Of a stretch of DNA of 64,000 nt, positions 38,650-49,576 are shown in pieces. The notes beneath the pieces are model-generated. The model saw only the letters and a program-made list of their open reading frames with translations, searched no databases and was not told where the DNA came from. The translations under genes and the position numbers were made by a program. How positions within the stretch are numbered: position 1 is the stretch's first letter; each line of letters opens with the position of its first letter. The DNA lies in contig LUCM01006117.1 of NCBI GenBank assembly GCA_008360955.1, positions 183,169 through 247,168 of the forward strand. The letters are read 5' to 3'. The DNA is from Fasciolopsis buskii. Lineage: Eukaryota; Platyhelminthes; Trematoda; Plagiorchiida; Fasciolidae.

Positions 38650-38735
38650 TGATGAATATGTTAGCTCAGCTGGCTTACTCGATACCAAATTATACTGTCT
38701 TTCAGGCCCGGTTCGAAAACGTTATTCTGCACTGA
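38650..38735 (+). repeat. tRNA-like SINE head
   Basis: A good A box (TTAGCTCAGCTGG, 38661-38673) is followed by a B box (GGTTCGAAAAC, 38710-38720) at tRNA-like spacing. The outer sequences do not pair into an acceptor stem. It is better seen as a tRNA-derived SINE fragment than a tRNA gene. Confidence 0.45.
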
Positions 38736-39437
38736 GACAACATCTCAGCTAATTTTGAAGTGAAAACAATATATGGCCCTTTATTCGTTCATCGCGTTTC
38801 CACGAGTGCTGGTCAGAATAAATCTGATCAAGTCGGGCTTGTCATTCCTACTACTAATTAATTGGAATACAATGCCACTGACAAGTGTCACATACACGGG
38901 CACAAAATGGACGCCTCGTACTCCTCCGAAATAAAATTATGAATATTGTTTCAGAAAATTCAACTTTGAACTAAGTCGATCACCCTTAAATTACTCAGCT
39001 CTTCAGCAGTGCCTCAATACTGTTCTGGAACGTATTGCCTGAGCCAGTATTATCTATCTGAACATGACACTATGAATGCCTCCGAATGCTACCTATGTAT
39101 CTTTATGTTTGACGCTTGATTCAACAAAGCACATTCATCCGCAACACCGCAGACGCAGCGCTACTGACATCCAGCTAGCACTTAAATCTTTGTATGATTT
39201 AGTTTTGCACGATTGAAGCCTGGTTGGGATAGCCGTTTGCCGCATCAAAATATCAATGACATATGGCTGCAACAAAGCAACCGTCTGTTTTAATATTCTC
39301 ACTGGCTTTGATTTGTTCACATTGGTCGATCTCGTTGAACTCTAGCCTTGTGGAAGGTAATGCTGATTCTGCAGTAATTCAGCTCGGTCGCACTGATAAA
39401 GACTCCGGGCGGCTATGAATAAGAGTCCTACCATCTG

Positions 39438-39525
39438 GACCAAATGACGTAAGGAGCGCATCAAAAAATCGGCGCGTTACATCTACCAACAAAGCTGTTA
39501 TTAACATTGTATCATTCATAATAAA
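39438..39525 (+). repeat. Dispersed repeat, copy at 39.4 kb
   Basis: Joins block A (GACCAAATGACGTAAGGAG) directly to the tail GTTACATCTACCAACAAAGC followed by TGTTATTAACATTG. The tail is shared with copies at 33.4 and 54.15 kb. The hammerhead-like stem is degenerate here. Confidence 0.65.
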
Positions 39526-40373
39526 AAGAGCCTTATGAATTTTGTTCTTTTTTCAAAAATTGTTCATCATGCGATAACAGCGCTCAGCTCACCATCAGGA
39601 CACCATAGGACCACCAAACAGTTTTGTCATCCTTGTTAGGAATCATCGGCAGTGCATATCCACCGTGCCCGAACTACGATTTGAGCTCAGGATGAACATA
39701 TTTGAGTCGAATGCCTTAGCCATTTTCGTTACCAGGTACCTTCTCAACGGTTAGCTGAACTTCACCACATGATGTTGCACCTAGCCGACAGTGCTTTACA
39801 AGGCCACGGGTTGCTGAAGCAAATCAGTTTTTTTCATCATCACATAAATGAAAGATGACGACAAATACATCTGTTCTTGTGCACATTACTATGCACTATC
39901 CGGATATCGCTCAGATTTTTCGAATAAAATGTACTGAATTATTTGTGCGGATATCCGTGACAAGACTGAAACATTGATTTCTTGATTTCAGAGGTCTCGT
40001 TCAATACAGACATCTTATGACGAAATGTCTGACTGGAAAACTCGTACTTAATTATTCGAAGAAATTGACTGCATCAGGTACCTCCTTAAATTCGCTCGTT
40101 TTAAGCTATTGTTATTAGATTTTTTATGACAGTTTAGAGAGAGACTGTCGTAAGGATGGAAAATTGGCAGTGAACAATAACCCTGTCAGGATTTCGAATC
40201 CGGTTTTTTGGTTGGTCCGATCGGATAGATTCAATCTGCCAACGATTCGTGTCCGTATGACTCAAGCACGGCAATGATTAGAGCATTCAATCTGACAGTT
40301 GTGAGATCGCATCTGGTCTGGCTAGACAGACAATTTAAACTTGACCAACCTATCCCAAATGTCTCTCCCTACA

Positions 40374-40412
40374 CAGAAAAACCCACATACACACAAACCC
40401 ACACAACACAAT
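40374..40412. repeat. CA-rich low-complexity tract
   Basis: Imperfect CACA/ACCCACA run. Confidence 0.7.
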
Positions 40413-40469
40413 CAGATAGCGTGTGTAAGATTCTGTTGTTGTTTACGAATTTGCATTACCAGCATCAGT

Positions 40470-40713
40470 CTAGCCAGTAGACCGGTTTGTAGATGTGAGC
40501 TGCACTTGAAAAGTGGTACTTGTGCCAAAAGAACAACTAAAAAAACACTCAAAACTGCCAGCAGTTTCTTGCTCAATCGACCCCGGGGTATTCATGCTTT
40601 TAACCCAGCTGCTCATTTCCCGTAGGATCACCGTTCCCCGCTGCTCGCCATCTCCGAATCTTGCTTGGTCCGAGAGACGTCCACCGAAGGAGTCCAAAAT
40701 TGAGTGAGTCTGT
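40470..40713 (-). CDS. Possible terminal exon, - strand, unidentified
   Basis: The - strand frame after a possible acceptor (ACGATTGGCAG) reads QTHSILDSFGGRLSDQARFG through GTVILREMSSWVKSMNTPGS to a stop, about 80 codons. It is richer in GC than its surroundings, which suggests coding sequence. The + strand is also open over part of it (40513-40707), so the strand is not settled. Upstream on the - strand is a GT/CA-rich tract that may inflate the open frame there. No domain is recognised. Confidence 0.25.
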
Positions 40714-40716
40714 CTG

Positions 40717-40800
40717 CCAATCGTGTGTTTGCTTGTGTGCGTGTGTAAACGCCCGCATGCGTGCGTCCCTTTATGTGTGCTCGTCCGCGTGTGATGTGAA
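40717..40800. repeat. GT-rich low-complexity tract
   Basis: Imperfect TGTGTG/GCGTGCGT repeats. Confidence 0.65.
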
Positions 40801-40990
40801 GCGGATTTCAAGTTTCCCGGACCAGAGTGTGTCAATGTCGCTGATGTCTTGCAGGAATGGATCGAACACAAACACAACTTACCATTCCACCAGGAAATAT
40901 ATTTTATGTCTCATACATAGTGCCATACGCACAACGAAGAAGCTATAACTTTATGATGCTCACAGTGTCTGTGAGCCTAGTGAGACGGTT

Positions 40991-41179
40991 TTAAAGTGCT
41001 GATGCAGAAGAAGAAAATCTTGCCCATTTACGTTGAAACTGTAAGTCCTGTATCAGTTCGTGCTGAAACAGTTTAATACTAGTGCCCTTTGATGTCGACT
41101 TGCACTCTGTAACATCCGCTGCAGAAATTAGCGTCTGGTGCGCTCTATCAGATTTTCTTTTAGTGTTTCTCGATTTGCC
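40991..41179 (-). CDS. Probable terminal exon, - strand, unidentified
   Basis: One of the best-looking unnamed exons. On the - strand an excellent acceptor (TTGTTATTCAACCTTACAG) opens phase 0 at GKSRNTKRKSDRAHQTLISA. The frame continues 62 codons to a TAA after SSSASAL. The chain is basic at the start and then mixed (IKLFQHELIQDLQFQRKW), possibly helical. No family is recognised. Open - strand islands at 41358-41660, 41801-41983 and 42665-42979 could be earlier exons of the same gene, though I could not fix their splice sites. Confidence 0.4.
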   Translation of the reverse strand, partial: GKSRNTKRKSDRAHQTLISAADVTECKSTSKGTSIKLFQHELIQDLQFQRKWARFSSSASAL

Positions 41180-41357
41180 CTGTAAGGTTGAATAACAAAC
41201 AAACATGCAATTTTGGAAATTCAGCGACTGGAAAACATTCGTTGGGAACCTTTTGTTCATGAACCTTTTTATTTTCATCGCGATTCGTTTAAGTGCGGCT
41301 GGTTTTTATCATGTTCTGAAGGATGGTACACTAATGAAATGGAACAAATATGATTGA

Positions 41358-41660
41358 TTACACCTCTGGGATTTCCATTTCGCGGTCCGAAACTTGCCCT
41401 TTTACTAAACTTTTGCTAAACTTTCCACTAAACTGCTGAAATTTATTACAGTCTGTGAAGGACATAGGCCCATGTGACAGTACTGAACAGTAGATTGCTC
41501 TTGCATTTTGTTGGTACAGTTTTCGATCACGGCATTTAGTCGAATCTCTCGTTTGCCATTGCCAGGGTATACTAAAGCCAGTAGTGCACCGACAATAATG
41601 ATTCATTTGCAATCTGATTGTTACCCCGTTGATGAATGGATCAATTAGCATTGACGTCAA
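41358..41660 (-). CDS. Possible exon, - strand, unidentified (100 codons)
   Basis: Protein-like frame including FSIPWQWQTRDSTKCRDRKL and ending KGQVSDREMEIPEV before a stop. Several Cys (YCRCTTG) might suggest a cysteine-rich domain. No clear acceptor/donor pair. It may belong with the 40991-41179 exon, but its in-frame stop at the 3' end would then need to be removed by a donor I cannot identify. Confidence 0.2.
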   Translation of the reverse strand: MTSMLIDPFINGVTIRLQMNHYCRCTTGFSIPWQWQTRDSTKCRDRKLYQQNARAIYCSVLSHGPMSFTDCNKFQQFSGKFSKSLVKGQVSDREMEIPEV

Positions 41661-41800
41661 ACATTAGACAGTTCATGATACTCTCGTGGGAATGGAACAA
41701 AATCGTTAACGGACACTAAGTGTTCACTTGGTTTTGTGCTACTCTTATATGGCCTGTGGGGAAAAAAATAGTTTTTTCTGGCTGGCTTGTCAGAGCACAT

Positions 41801-41983
41801 TTAGCGAATTTGTAATAATTTACTTTGTGGACCAATATGTGGAACGCTTCGAATGGCAGTTATTACAGCAACTAGGTTTTTGAACCATTCACTGTTCTCT
41901 ATGTGGTCTGTTAAGTTTTCAATTTTCCCAAGTAAAAAGTATTTCCACCGAGCACCTTGCACATCAGAGCAAACACCTCCCAC
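41801..41983 (-). CDS. Possible exon, - strand, unidentified (60 codons)
   Basis: Frame with WKYFLLGKIENLTDHIENSE and KNLVAVITAIRSVPHIGPQ, running into a possible donor (GTAAATTA) just before its stop. No domain is recognised and the acceptor is unclear. Confidence 0.2.
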   Translation of the reverse strand: MGGVCSDVQGARWKYFLLGKIENLTDHIENSEWFKNLVAVITAIRSVPHIGPQSKLLQIR

Positions 41984-42664
41984 TTCGAAGTAGTACGCTA
42001 ACTGTATTTCTACCGCAGGCCATCACACGGCACGTTTCGCCAACCTGGCAGACTAGTTGCGTACTCCGTCAGAGAAACAGAAAAGCAACCTGACAACAAA
42101 ATGTTCCGTTTTCATCAAGTTTTATTAATCAAGATGTATTTCCCATTGCTTGGAAACCTAACTGGCAGTGGTTTGATAAATGAACCTTTTTTAGCATTCC
42201 CCAGAAATGACTTAGTTTTGTTCCCGAGATTTGCACCGATTCTGCAGATATTTGAGGTGAAGCATGATTTAACCTGTTTATCGAGTCAATTAGTTTGATA
42301 TTAAGCATGCGATAGTAACCATAATGATTCAATCTAAACTTCAGAATTTCTACCTACACCTCATAGAAACCAGAATAAATAAAAAGGGCAAAGCTGCAGT
42401 CATTTTGCTTTCAAAACAAATGGTTGTGGATAGTGAGCATTAGAAGAGACATGCTAGCGGAGTGACGTGACTATGTAGGGAATAACAACCATCTGATAAA
42501 AAATAATCGAGGCTTTTACACAGGCATAAATCATCTCCCGTCAGTTCATTGTATCACCAAGGACCCTCGTGGGCGAAACATCTAATAAGAGATGGAGAAG
42601 ATGATCGAAAGAGAGGGAGAGAGAATATCAACGCATTCGGCCGAAAATCATGACCGCGTCTGGC

Positions 42665-42979
42665 CTAAGCCAAACCAATTTCATGTTTTTCTGGTATTTG
42701 TTTTTTGTTTATTTCATTTATAAAGGACCTTGCTGTACTCAGTCCCGGTGCTAGTGAAAAATTCTGGCGCTCAATATCAAGATATAGATATTTGTGCTCT
42801 GCGAGGCAAATAACTAGTCTTTTACCTGGAGTCTCAACCTTTATGGAGATTTTGTTATGAAAATGATGAAAAAGGCATACACTGTATTGGTAAATTTTAT
42901 CGCAACTCTGCCTTTTGAATTTAGCATACACACGGGCAGTTTGTTTATCACCTAAACACCCATGTGCAATTTGATCCAC
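42665..42979 (-). CDS. Possible exon, - strand, unidentified (104 codons)
   Basis: The frame begins MDQIAHGCLGDKQTARVY and includes SCDKIYQYSVCLFHHFHNK, RLVICLAEHKYLYLDIERQ and a C-terminal KKQIPEKHEIGLA. Composition and codon choice are protein-like. A possible donor (GTAAAAGA) lies mid-frame after VETP. No family is recognised. Together with the other islands down to 40.99 kb it suggests a - strand gene of at least 2 kb. Confidence 0.3.
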   Translation of the reverse strand: MDQIAHGCLGDKQTARVYAKFKRQSCDKIYQYSVCLFHHFHNKISIKVETPGKRLVICLAEHKYLYLDIERQNFSLAPGLSTARSFINEINKKQIPEKHEIGLA

Positions 42980-43749
42980 TTATCGACAGCGATATACGAC
43001 TATGCAAAACTCCTTTCAACACTTCAGTTCCATTGGCACCTTTGTTTCTTCTTTCATTAACGAATTGACTGGGCACATCAAAACTGAAGGCTGCTAGCGT
43101 GCAAGCTTATCAGCACCGGTATGAAGGATTCGGGTGCACGACGTTCAGGTTAAGGCGGCAGGATTAAGTGTATTACAATCTGCACTGGTAACCCTGGTCT
43201 GTCTAAGCGGTAAACTGACAACGTAACAGATTTTGTTTACATTATTGATGCAGAATATTATCCACTTATGCATTGCTTTTTTTTTCTGGCGTCATCGAGT
43301 TGAGCTAGTGAAGTGGATCGGTTTTAGTCACCAATTTGTCAGAATGCGTCTGGTATTTGCGTTTTTCTAGCCCTCTGATGTGTCAGAAAACACCTACGGG
43401 TTGGTAAGGCTTCCCCGACTCCACTACTGCACATAACAACCCAAAGTGTGTTGAAACGTTTTGTACATAAATGCGGCATTTTAGTGAAAAACCTTAATGA
43501 AAAATGACAAAATATTTGCCTTTGTTACCTTGTAAAAATGAAGACAAAGGAAATCCGTCGAGGAAGGATTTGAGCATATTAACATAGGTTCCTCAGTTGG
43601 TTAGCTGAAACACGGTCACCGTTGATCAATATGCGTGCTAAATCTGGGACAGTAGAGTTCTTATGGGTATTTATTCCAAGGGATCTTGTTGAAACGCAAC
43701 AGCGGAACTTTGAAACATCATTGTGTAGAGGATGCGCCGAATCTGAAAG

Positions 43750-46100
43750 AATTTTGTGAGCAAACTTATCACAGGCAAACGGCTGTTAATCACATCGCTT
43801 GAGAGACAGTTCGCATGAAAGACATACGGCTGGCAACTGACATTCTCGGGGGGAAAACTTTATGGTGTTTTAAGGAAGCCTGTAAAAACGACAGAACAGT
43901 ACAGAAGTACTGGAAAACACACTGACATACAAAACAACAGTTGGTGGTTTGCTTCACCTCTTATTATCGAATCTTTCTGGTTTGAAATAACAGTCCTCGA
44001 AGATTCAGTAAATTGGAGGAAATGGAATTTTTATCAACAATAATCCCAAGGTATTTCCTAGAATCAAAACAGTAGGTGGTTTTGAGTCGGTGAATGACGG
44101 TTCAGATGGACAGATTGACCGGGAGACAGAAAATAGACATTCACAATGTCTAGATGTTTTGACACTTGTACAGATAAACTGTCGGAAAGACTTCTAAGGT
44201 CACCACTGCTCAAAACGGCTTGAGAAGGGCGCATCATCAGCATAATCAAACGAATGACTAGTTGAGCTACTTTACAAGTCACTGATTTACGAAAAAAAGC
44301 ACACTCCTACATACTGGGTTTGATTGGTAAAGTAGTCAGATAGCCATGTTAATAATGGCCTGAGGCAACCGAATGGTCCCAGTCTGTGAAGAGGGGAAGA
44401 CAGTGGGACAGAACCAAATACGGACAAATAATTTACGAATGTTCAAAGATTTCATCATTGCATCCGAAAGCTTCAACATGATTAATTATAGAGGGGACCT
44501 GTTAGATTTACAAGCGAACTGAAAGAGGTGATCAGAGGGATTCACAGAAGAACTTAGGGCCTAGGCAGAGTAGGCTCTGTCAGTTTAAGATCGGAATATG
44601 TTAAAATAATGGGACGAAAGCGTTTAGTTTAAACAATAGAACTACTGGATGTTGGGATGGGAACAACAGAATCGGATTTCCAGCAGTCAGGGATGGAAGA
44701 CAAGATTGGTAATGTGTTAAAAAGAGAAGTGAATGCCTCAGCCAAGACCAGAGCAAGACGTCTTAATAAAGCTGAGGGTTGACTATCAGTACACCTCGCG
44801 CAACAGTCGAATGATTTGCCATAGATTTTAGATGATCTTGCCATTCAAGAGTAGGCTGGCGAACATCATGCCGCTACGTTTGACTTTAACTTCTTTTAGG
44901 GTGGAAGTGCACCGTACACATGAGTTATTACGGGATTCATAGACATGTTCCTTGCATCCCCTTAGGGAGCAGAAGCGGTCGTTTGAAATGAATAGGGTTT
45001 TTAGGGGACAGCAGATACCACAGATCTCATTGGCCGTCCTTGTGGAACGTTTGACGTTGTTACTAAGCACGAATTCAAAAGAGAATCAAGCATAGATGTT
45101 AGAGAGTTCTGAGGAAGAGTAGGGTTGTTGCATGAACAATTGTAGAGGATAATTTGTATTTTATTTGCTTGCTTAAATGAATGAAAATCTGACCGAGCGT
45201 ATATCTTGGGCCTTAGCAGACCCAGAAAATGACCACTAATTGAGGTGGGCGAGCGCAGTTCCAGGGGGAAACATCTGAGTCGTTGATAACAACTCTAAGA
45301 TGGAGTTCCCTCTGATGGGAGAAACGCAGAGGTCTGTCAAATCAAACAACCAGCGTTAGGGTTGATTCATGACTAAAATCTATATTAATGTGTTGGTCAT
45401 CCTCAATAAACGGAACGATAAGTGCTAAGAAAGAATCAAAGAGAGTTTTGATGTTGTTTTATGAAATAAAATGGGCCGTTCATAATTTTACTATGATAGT
45501 ACTGGTATGACGGAAAAACGTGGAATGACACTGCATTCTGAGACACTCAATTCACATTAGAGAGTAGGCCTAAATAACTTCGGTCTTGCTAAACCAGAAG
45601 GAGTTTATGTATATTGTCACACTACCTGCGATATTCTTGTTTGAAACACTCACGGATTTTGAAGTTGTCTAGGAATACGAGTGGATCAACAATATTTGAC
45701 TTCAACCACGATTCTTGTACATATTTGGCGCTCGTGTGAAAGCGAATCGACCAGTGCAGTACGAGAAGCAGGTCCGAAAATTTTGTAAACAGGGAGCGGA
45801 TGTTGATAACCAACATGGCCGGAAAGGACATATTGTCTGGAGGATCTCCCCGGGAGTTTGCACAAGTTCCTTTTCTGAATGGATTAGAAGATCTTTGAGG
45901 CAAAACACAAGGTGATCTTAGTCCAACACGAGAACAAATTGAGCTTTCAAACAGCAATAATTTCGACCAATTTTGATGGGAAGCAGAGGCCATAATGGAG
46001 CGAAAATACCCGCAAGAAAACAACGAAATCATGGTGACATGGAATGGTGACGCAGACAGTCCAGTAACAGCTGCAGAAGTGCAAAAGAGCAATCTAACAT
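43750..46100 (-). mobile_element. Decayed CR1-like LINE (endonuclease and reverse transcriptase)
   Basis: Read on the - strand from 46.1 kb down. An endonuclease part (about 45.82-45.62 kb) with LVINIRSLFTKFSDLLL and QESWL matches the NxRSLxxKxDEL and TETWL motifs of CR1/jockey-type AP endonucleases. Next come reverse transcriptase pieces: LAEAFTSLFN to CWKSDSVVPIP (44.84-44.63 kb), FQFACKSNRSP (about 44.54 kb), WLSDYFTNQTQYV (about 44.33 kb), the catalytic YADDA (about 44.24 kb) and ILGNTLGIIVD near the end. Frameshifts and stops separate them, so it is inactive. Both ends are approximate. Family-level placement is inference. Confidence 0.75.
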
Positions 46101-48313
46101 AATTTATACCATTTCCCGCATAATTTCTGAACGAAGTCGAAGTACTCAGATTTGTGTTGGTGCTATTCTGAAATGGATGAAGGCATATATCCGCTTCATA
46201 CGAAATCTCGAGGATGCATTTGTTCTCAGACTGCAGGGCAATGCATAAATATTTAGGTTGCCTACGAAATGTATGTTTATTGTTCCAGACTTATGCAAAC
46301 GCGGTCCTAATAAATCAACCAATTACAGATTCCGAATAATTTTGACGTAACTCCGAATAGTTTCGACATGGTCTCAAAATAACGTGAGAAATGACTTAGT
46401 GTTAAGGCCTTCAGGATTGCTGAGATTGACGAATGCAAACAGGCATGGCTGATAAAACTTCTTTTCAGGATAATGTTCAGTAGGCTTTAGCGATTCACTA
46501 CTTTTTGCCCTATGTTTAATTTTCAGCGCCCACGTTACAGTCGACCCTACCGACTTGACCGTGGGTTGCTTACTCATACTTCTGTGCCGTTTGATCGTGA
46601 GCTGTCCATAGATTACTGTTCAGCATTGTGCGAAATCTACAAATTCCTTAGAGGTGCAAAACCGATTTATAGAAACTAACTCTACATGACCTGAACATTT
46701 TTCATATTCTTCTGAAAGACTTTCAGGTTTCCATTGCAATATCTAATGATCATAAGGGTTTCTGTTTTGCTTAGTCCATTCGGAAACAAAATTTCAGTGT
46801 AAAATTCTTCTTTCTTTCGAGTAATACTCGCCCTAGGACATAAGACTGAGGCTGACCTGGTAACAAGTCACTTTTCCGGTGGGGTGGGTAGCGGAAGTTT
46901 GCGACCAATGTGATCAGCCTATCAAAGCGTGGCTAGCAAAGAAAAATCTTACGGATAGGCTGACTTCTTGAATCATATAGACATCCAGTGATATTTCGTC
47001 TTTTCTTTCAGCACAATTTGACTGGATTCACAAGAAGACTAGTGAGTTATAATAAATCAGACTTCGCTCAAACCGTTAAAAACTAGTGGCTTTTGTAACT
47101 GATTGATTATGTCAGTTATTCTGTCAAATGTTGGCCATCGGAAAAAGCTTATGTTATCTCCTACAGATCAGGGCGTATTGGTGGGCATGCGATGAAATGG
47201 GACGGGGTTCATGTCTACAAAACCAGTCAGTTTTTTTTGCTTTGTGGCAAAAGTTTACAGGCAGTCAACTGAAATGTATTAGCAAATAAAATGTTTTGGA
47301 GACCAGTTTGCAGCGAGATTTTCACCATACCTACGGTGAAACAGTTTACTGGCATTTTTCCCTTCTGTCGGCAATCCGGAAAATTGGGTATTTTATTCTG
47401 GTTTTACAACATTCGTTTTCCAATTATTTTTATACGGAAACAGGAGGGGAATCGTACCCATTTTGCAAAACATCAGACGGAAAAATACTGAAGCAATGTG
47501 AAAAATACGTCTTCATACTGTGGTGAAGATAGCCAGTGCGATGAGGGTCAATTACGCTAGTGATGTTGAAACGAGTGAATACAATCAGCTGAGCTGTGCT
47601 TCTGAGTGTACCGTTGCGTTCACCAAAATCGCTGTTGGCATTCAGTCAGTTGAGGCATCTGTAGCTCTGGTGCGACTTTCGCTTATTCGTCAAATATTAA
47701 GGTTTATTCTTCTCCAAAAACATCATCCTTCACAGCAGAAAATGTTTGAACTTTGATGTTTTCGTGATACTAGACTCTATGCACCGGTCGTTAGGAAAGG
47801 CTTCGAATCTGAATAGATTAGAGTAAGAACACGTTTTGCGCATGTCCGCTTTGTGTTAGCCTGATTTGTGTTAGGCTATTTCCTGAGGCAGGTAATGGTT
47901 GGAGATGGGCCAAGGTAGTTAGTCGATGACAAGACAAAGGAAACAGAAACGTTATCCAACGATCTAGTCCGTGTTAGTGCACTTAGGCTGCCAGCTTCCT
48001 TTTCCAAGCAATAGTAAGAGACAATGTCGCATTCAAAATTCTTTCTTTTCTGTTTAGCTCTTCAATTTGTCATTTTGCAGTCGGTCATTTCATATGTCTA
48101 GTTCTTTTTTCTTGTTTTGGGTAGATGATGCTGTGAGGCAGCAGCCAGAACCATAGCGCTTTGAAATAAGACTTGGTTGCTGATTCATTGAATAATCCCA
48201 TCGCATTATTGGAAAAAGGAACAAGATATCGACTAAGCTCATTTTACGTAGCTACATCCTCGGGCTAATACAGTTACATATACGCAGTGGGGTGCATAAT
48301 TTGTGCATACTGT
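46101..48313. other. No supported gene
   Basis: Open + strand frames at 47291-47526 and 47520-47756 look mildly protein-like but lack splice sites and known domains. Nothing else seen. Confidence 0.35.
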
Positions 48314-48646
48314 TTACAATGGCAAGATAAGGTTGGTTAATGAAAATAACGTGCGCAACGGAGTTTGGAAATTAGTGATGGGTAGACTGCTGATTGTTTG
48401 TGGTTGCGAGAAGTCCACTAAGCAAAGTACACGAGGGGGATTAGCTGTGTGAAAAGTGACGGACGAAGGCAAACGGGACTTCACTGGCATACTCAGGTCG
48501 TGGCCGACGTGGTTGGAGTGATTGGACAAACATTTCTGTGAACCGGTGATGGGTTTCACGTCAAGGTTGGAAAAAATGAACTGAACTGAATTTTCGCTAG
48601 CAACGACAAAGGACGTTTCCGACACGCAACGAATATGCTCATTCAC
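48314..48646 (-). CDS. Unidentified open frame of 110 codons, - strand
   Basis: The frame runs after a stop, with NEHIRCVSETSFVVASENSV, then KPITGSQKCLSNHSNHVGHD and LCLVDFSQPQTISSLPITNF, to a TAA. It uses many C/G third positions, unlike the surrounding AT-rich DNA. That favours real coding sequence, perhaps a last exon entered at AAAATTCAG (about 48590). It is rich in Ser, Thr and Pro, with no domain recognised. Confidence 0.3.
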   Translation of the reverse strand: MNEHIRCVSETSFVVASENSVQFIFSNLDVKPITGSQKCLSNHSNHVGHDLSMPVKSRLPSSVTFHTANPPRVLCLVDFSQPQTISSLPITNFQTPLRTLFSLTNLILPL

Positions 48647-48780
48647 GGTTTATTCATTTGATAGGATTCCATTAGTGAGCCACTGTCGGAATAAGATGGA
48701 AGTACAACTTTGTTCATCTGGCCCACGATAACGCTGTAGCACGACGATAACTAGTATCCTGCAAAATTTCACTCTTCCAG

Positions 48781-49110
48781 TTACGCCATTTCCCCCCGAT
48801 CAGCGTGCTGAAAATGGAAACCTATCGTTACAGACAAGCGAAGCACATATGAATATATGACTAGCGAAAACGGCAGCCTGGTGGACACTTTTGCTTTCGC
48901 ACTTGACGGACATATCACGAATAAAATGCAATCCACTTCGCTTGGATTGGTATAATTTGAAACTCCCACACCTTCAGTGGATCCCAGTCCCAGTAATGTT
49001 TTCGAGATTTTAGTAATAATCCTTAAAACTAGGCGTGTCAAACACCAAGCAGGATAACAAGCGGCCACTGTTCGATGGAAACACTTATTTCTTCCGAAAG
49101 CACAGGACAC
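48781..49110 (-). CDS. Unidentified open frame of 109 codons, - strand
   Basis: The frame includes SKTLLGLGSTEGVGVSNYTN and a hydrophobic stretch near LPFSLVIYSYVLRLSVTIG, ending ADRGEMA before a stop. It lies just upstream (on the - strand) of the 48314-48646 frame and could be part of the same gene. No splice sites are certain and no domain is recognised. Confidence 0.2.
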   Translation of the reverse strand: MSCAFGRNKCFHRTVAACYPAWCLTRLVLRIITKISKTLLGLGSTEGVGVSNYTNPSEVDCILFVICPSSAKAKVSTRLPFSLVIYSYVLRLSVTIGFHFQHADRGEMA

Positions 49111-49387
49111 GCCGCTGCTGCGGAATTACGAAAACAAGTTTTTCAAAATTTTCAATAACTTAAAATAAGTAATTTTATACAGAAGCTCTTTTTTTGGCTT
49201 ATCGTACAAGCTACAGCGATAGCCTCCCACAGCAGATTCGATCAGTGAATTGTTCGGTCTAGAAGTTCAAAATGCAATCAAAGTAAATGGAAATTCCTAC
49301 CGAAATATGTTGAATCGAATTGCTACTCTTAAAATTGCACCATCTTCACTGTGTTGCAAGAAGATATACGTTTGTCGAATGCATGGA

Positions 49388-49576
49388 TCGGCGGCAGTCA
49401 GACGGATTGGGTCTTGAACTTTGTCCAAACTGATTGCGGGTTCGAATGCTCACATCGGCGGTCAGACCCTTATTTGCCAGCTCTCTGTTGGCCGTGACAA
49501 TCTTTCCCCACTGCCCCCTACACGAAAATGTTGTGCACTGTTATTTCACTACTAAACAAAATAAAAGATAAGATGA
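49388..49576 (+). mobile_element. tRNA-derived SINE, copy 2
   Basis: The tRNA-like head has a B box (GGTTCGAATGC, 49439-49449) preceded by GATTGCG. The body has GCCAGCTCTCTGTTGGC and CCCCCTACACGAAAATGTTG, followed by TTATTTCACTACTAA and an AAAATAAAAG tail. All blocks occur in the same order in the copy at 861-1031, in the opposite orientation relative to the window. The copies differ at many positions, so neither is a recent insertion. Confidence 0.75.

Noticed and set aside
38650..38735. A true tRNA gene
   Set aside because: A and B boxes are present but no acceptor stem or full cloverleaf can be drawn. The same holds for the fragments at 16.2, 17.1 and 18.0 kb.
40513..40707. + strand frame ending ERRPPKESKIE
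   Set aside because: Opposite-strand reading has comparable quality and a better link to the neighbouring - strand exon. The strand remains unsettled, so only the - version is listed.
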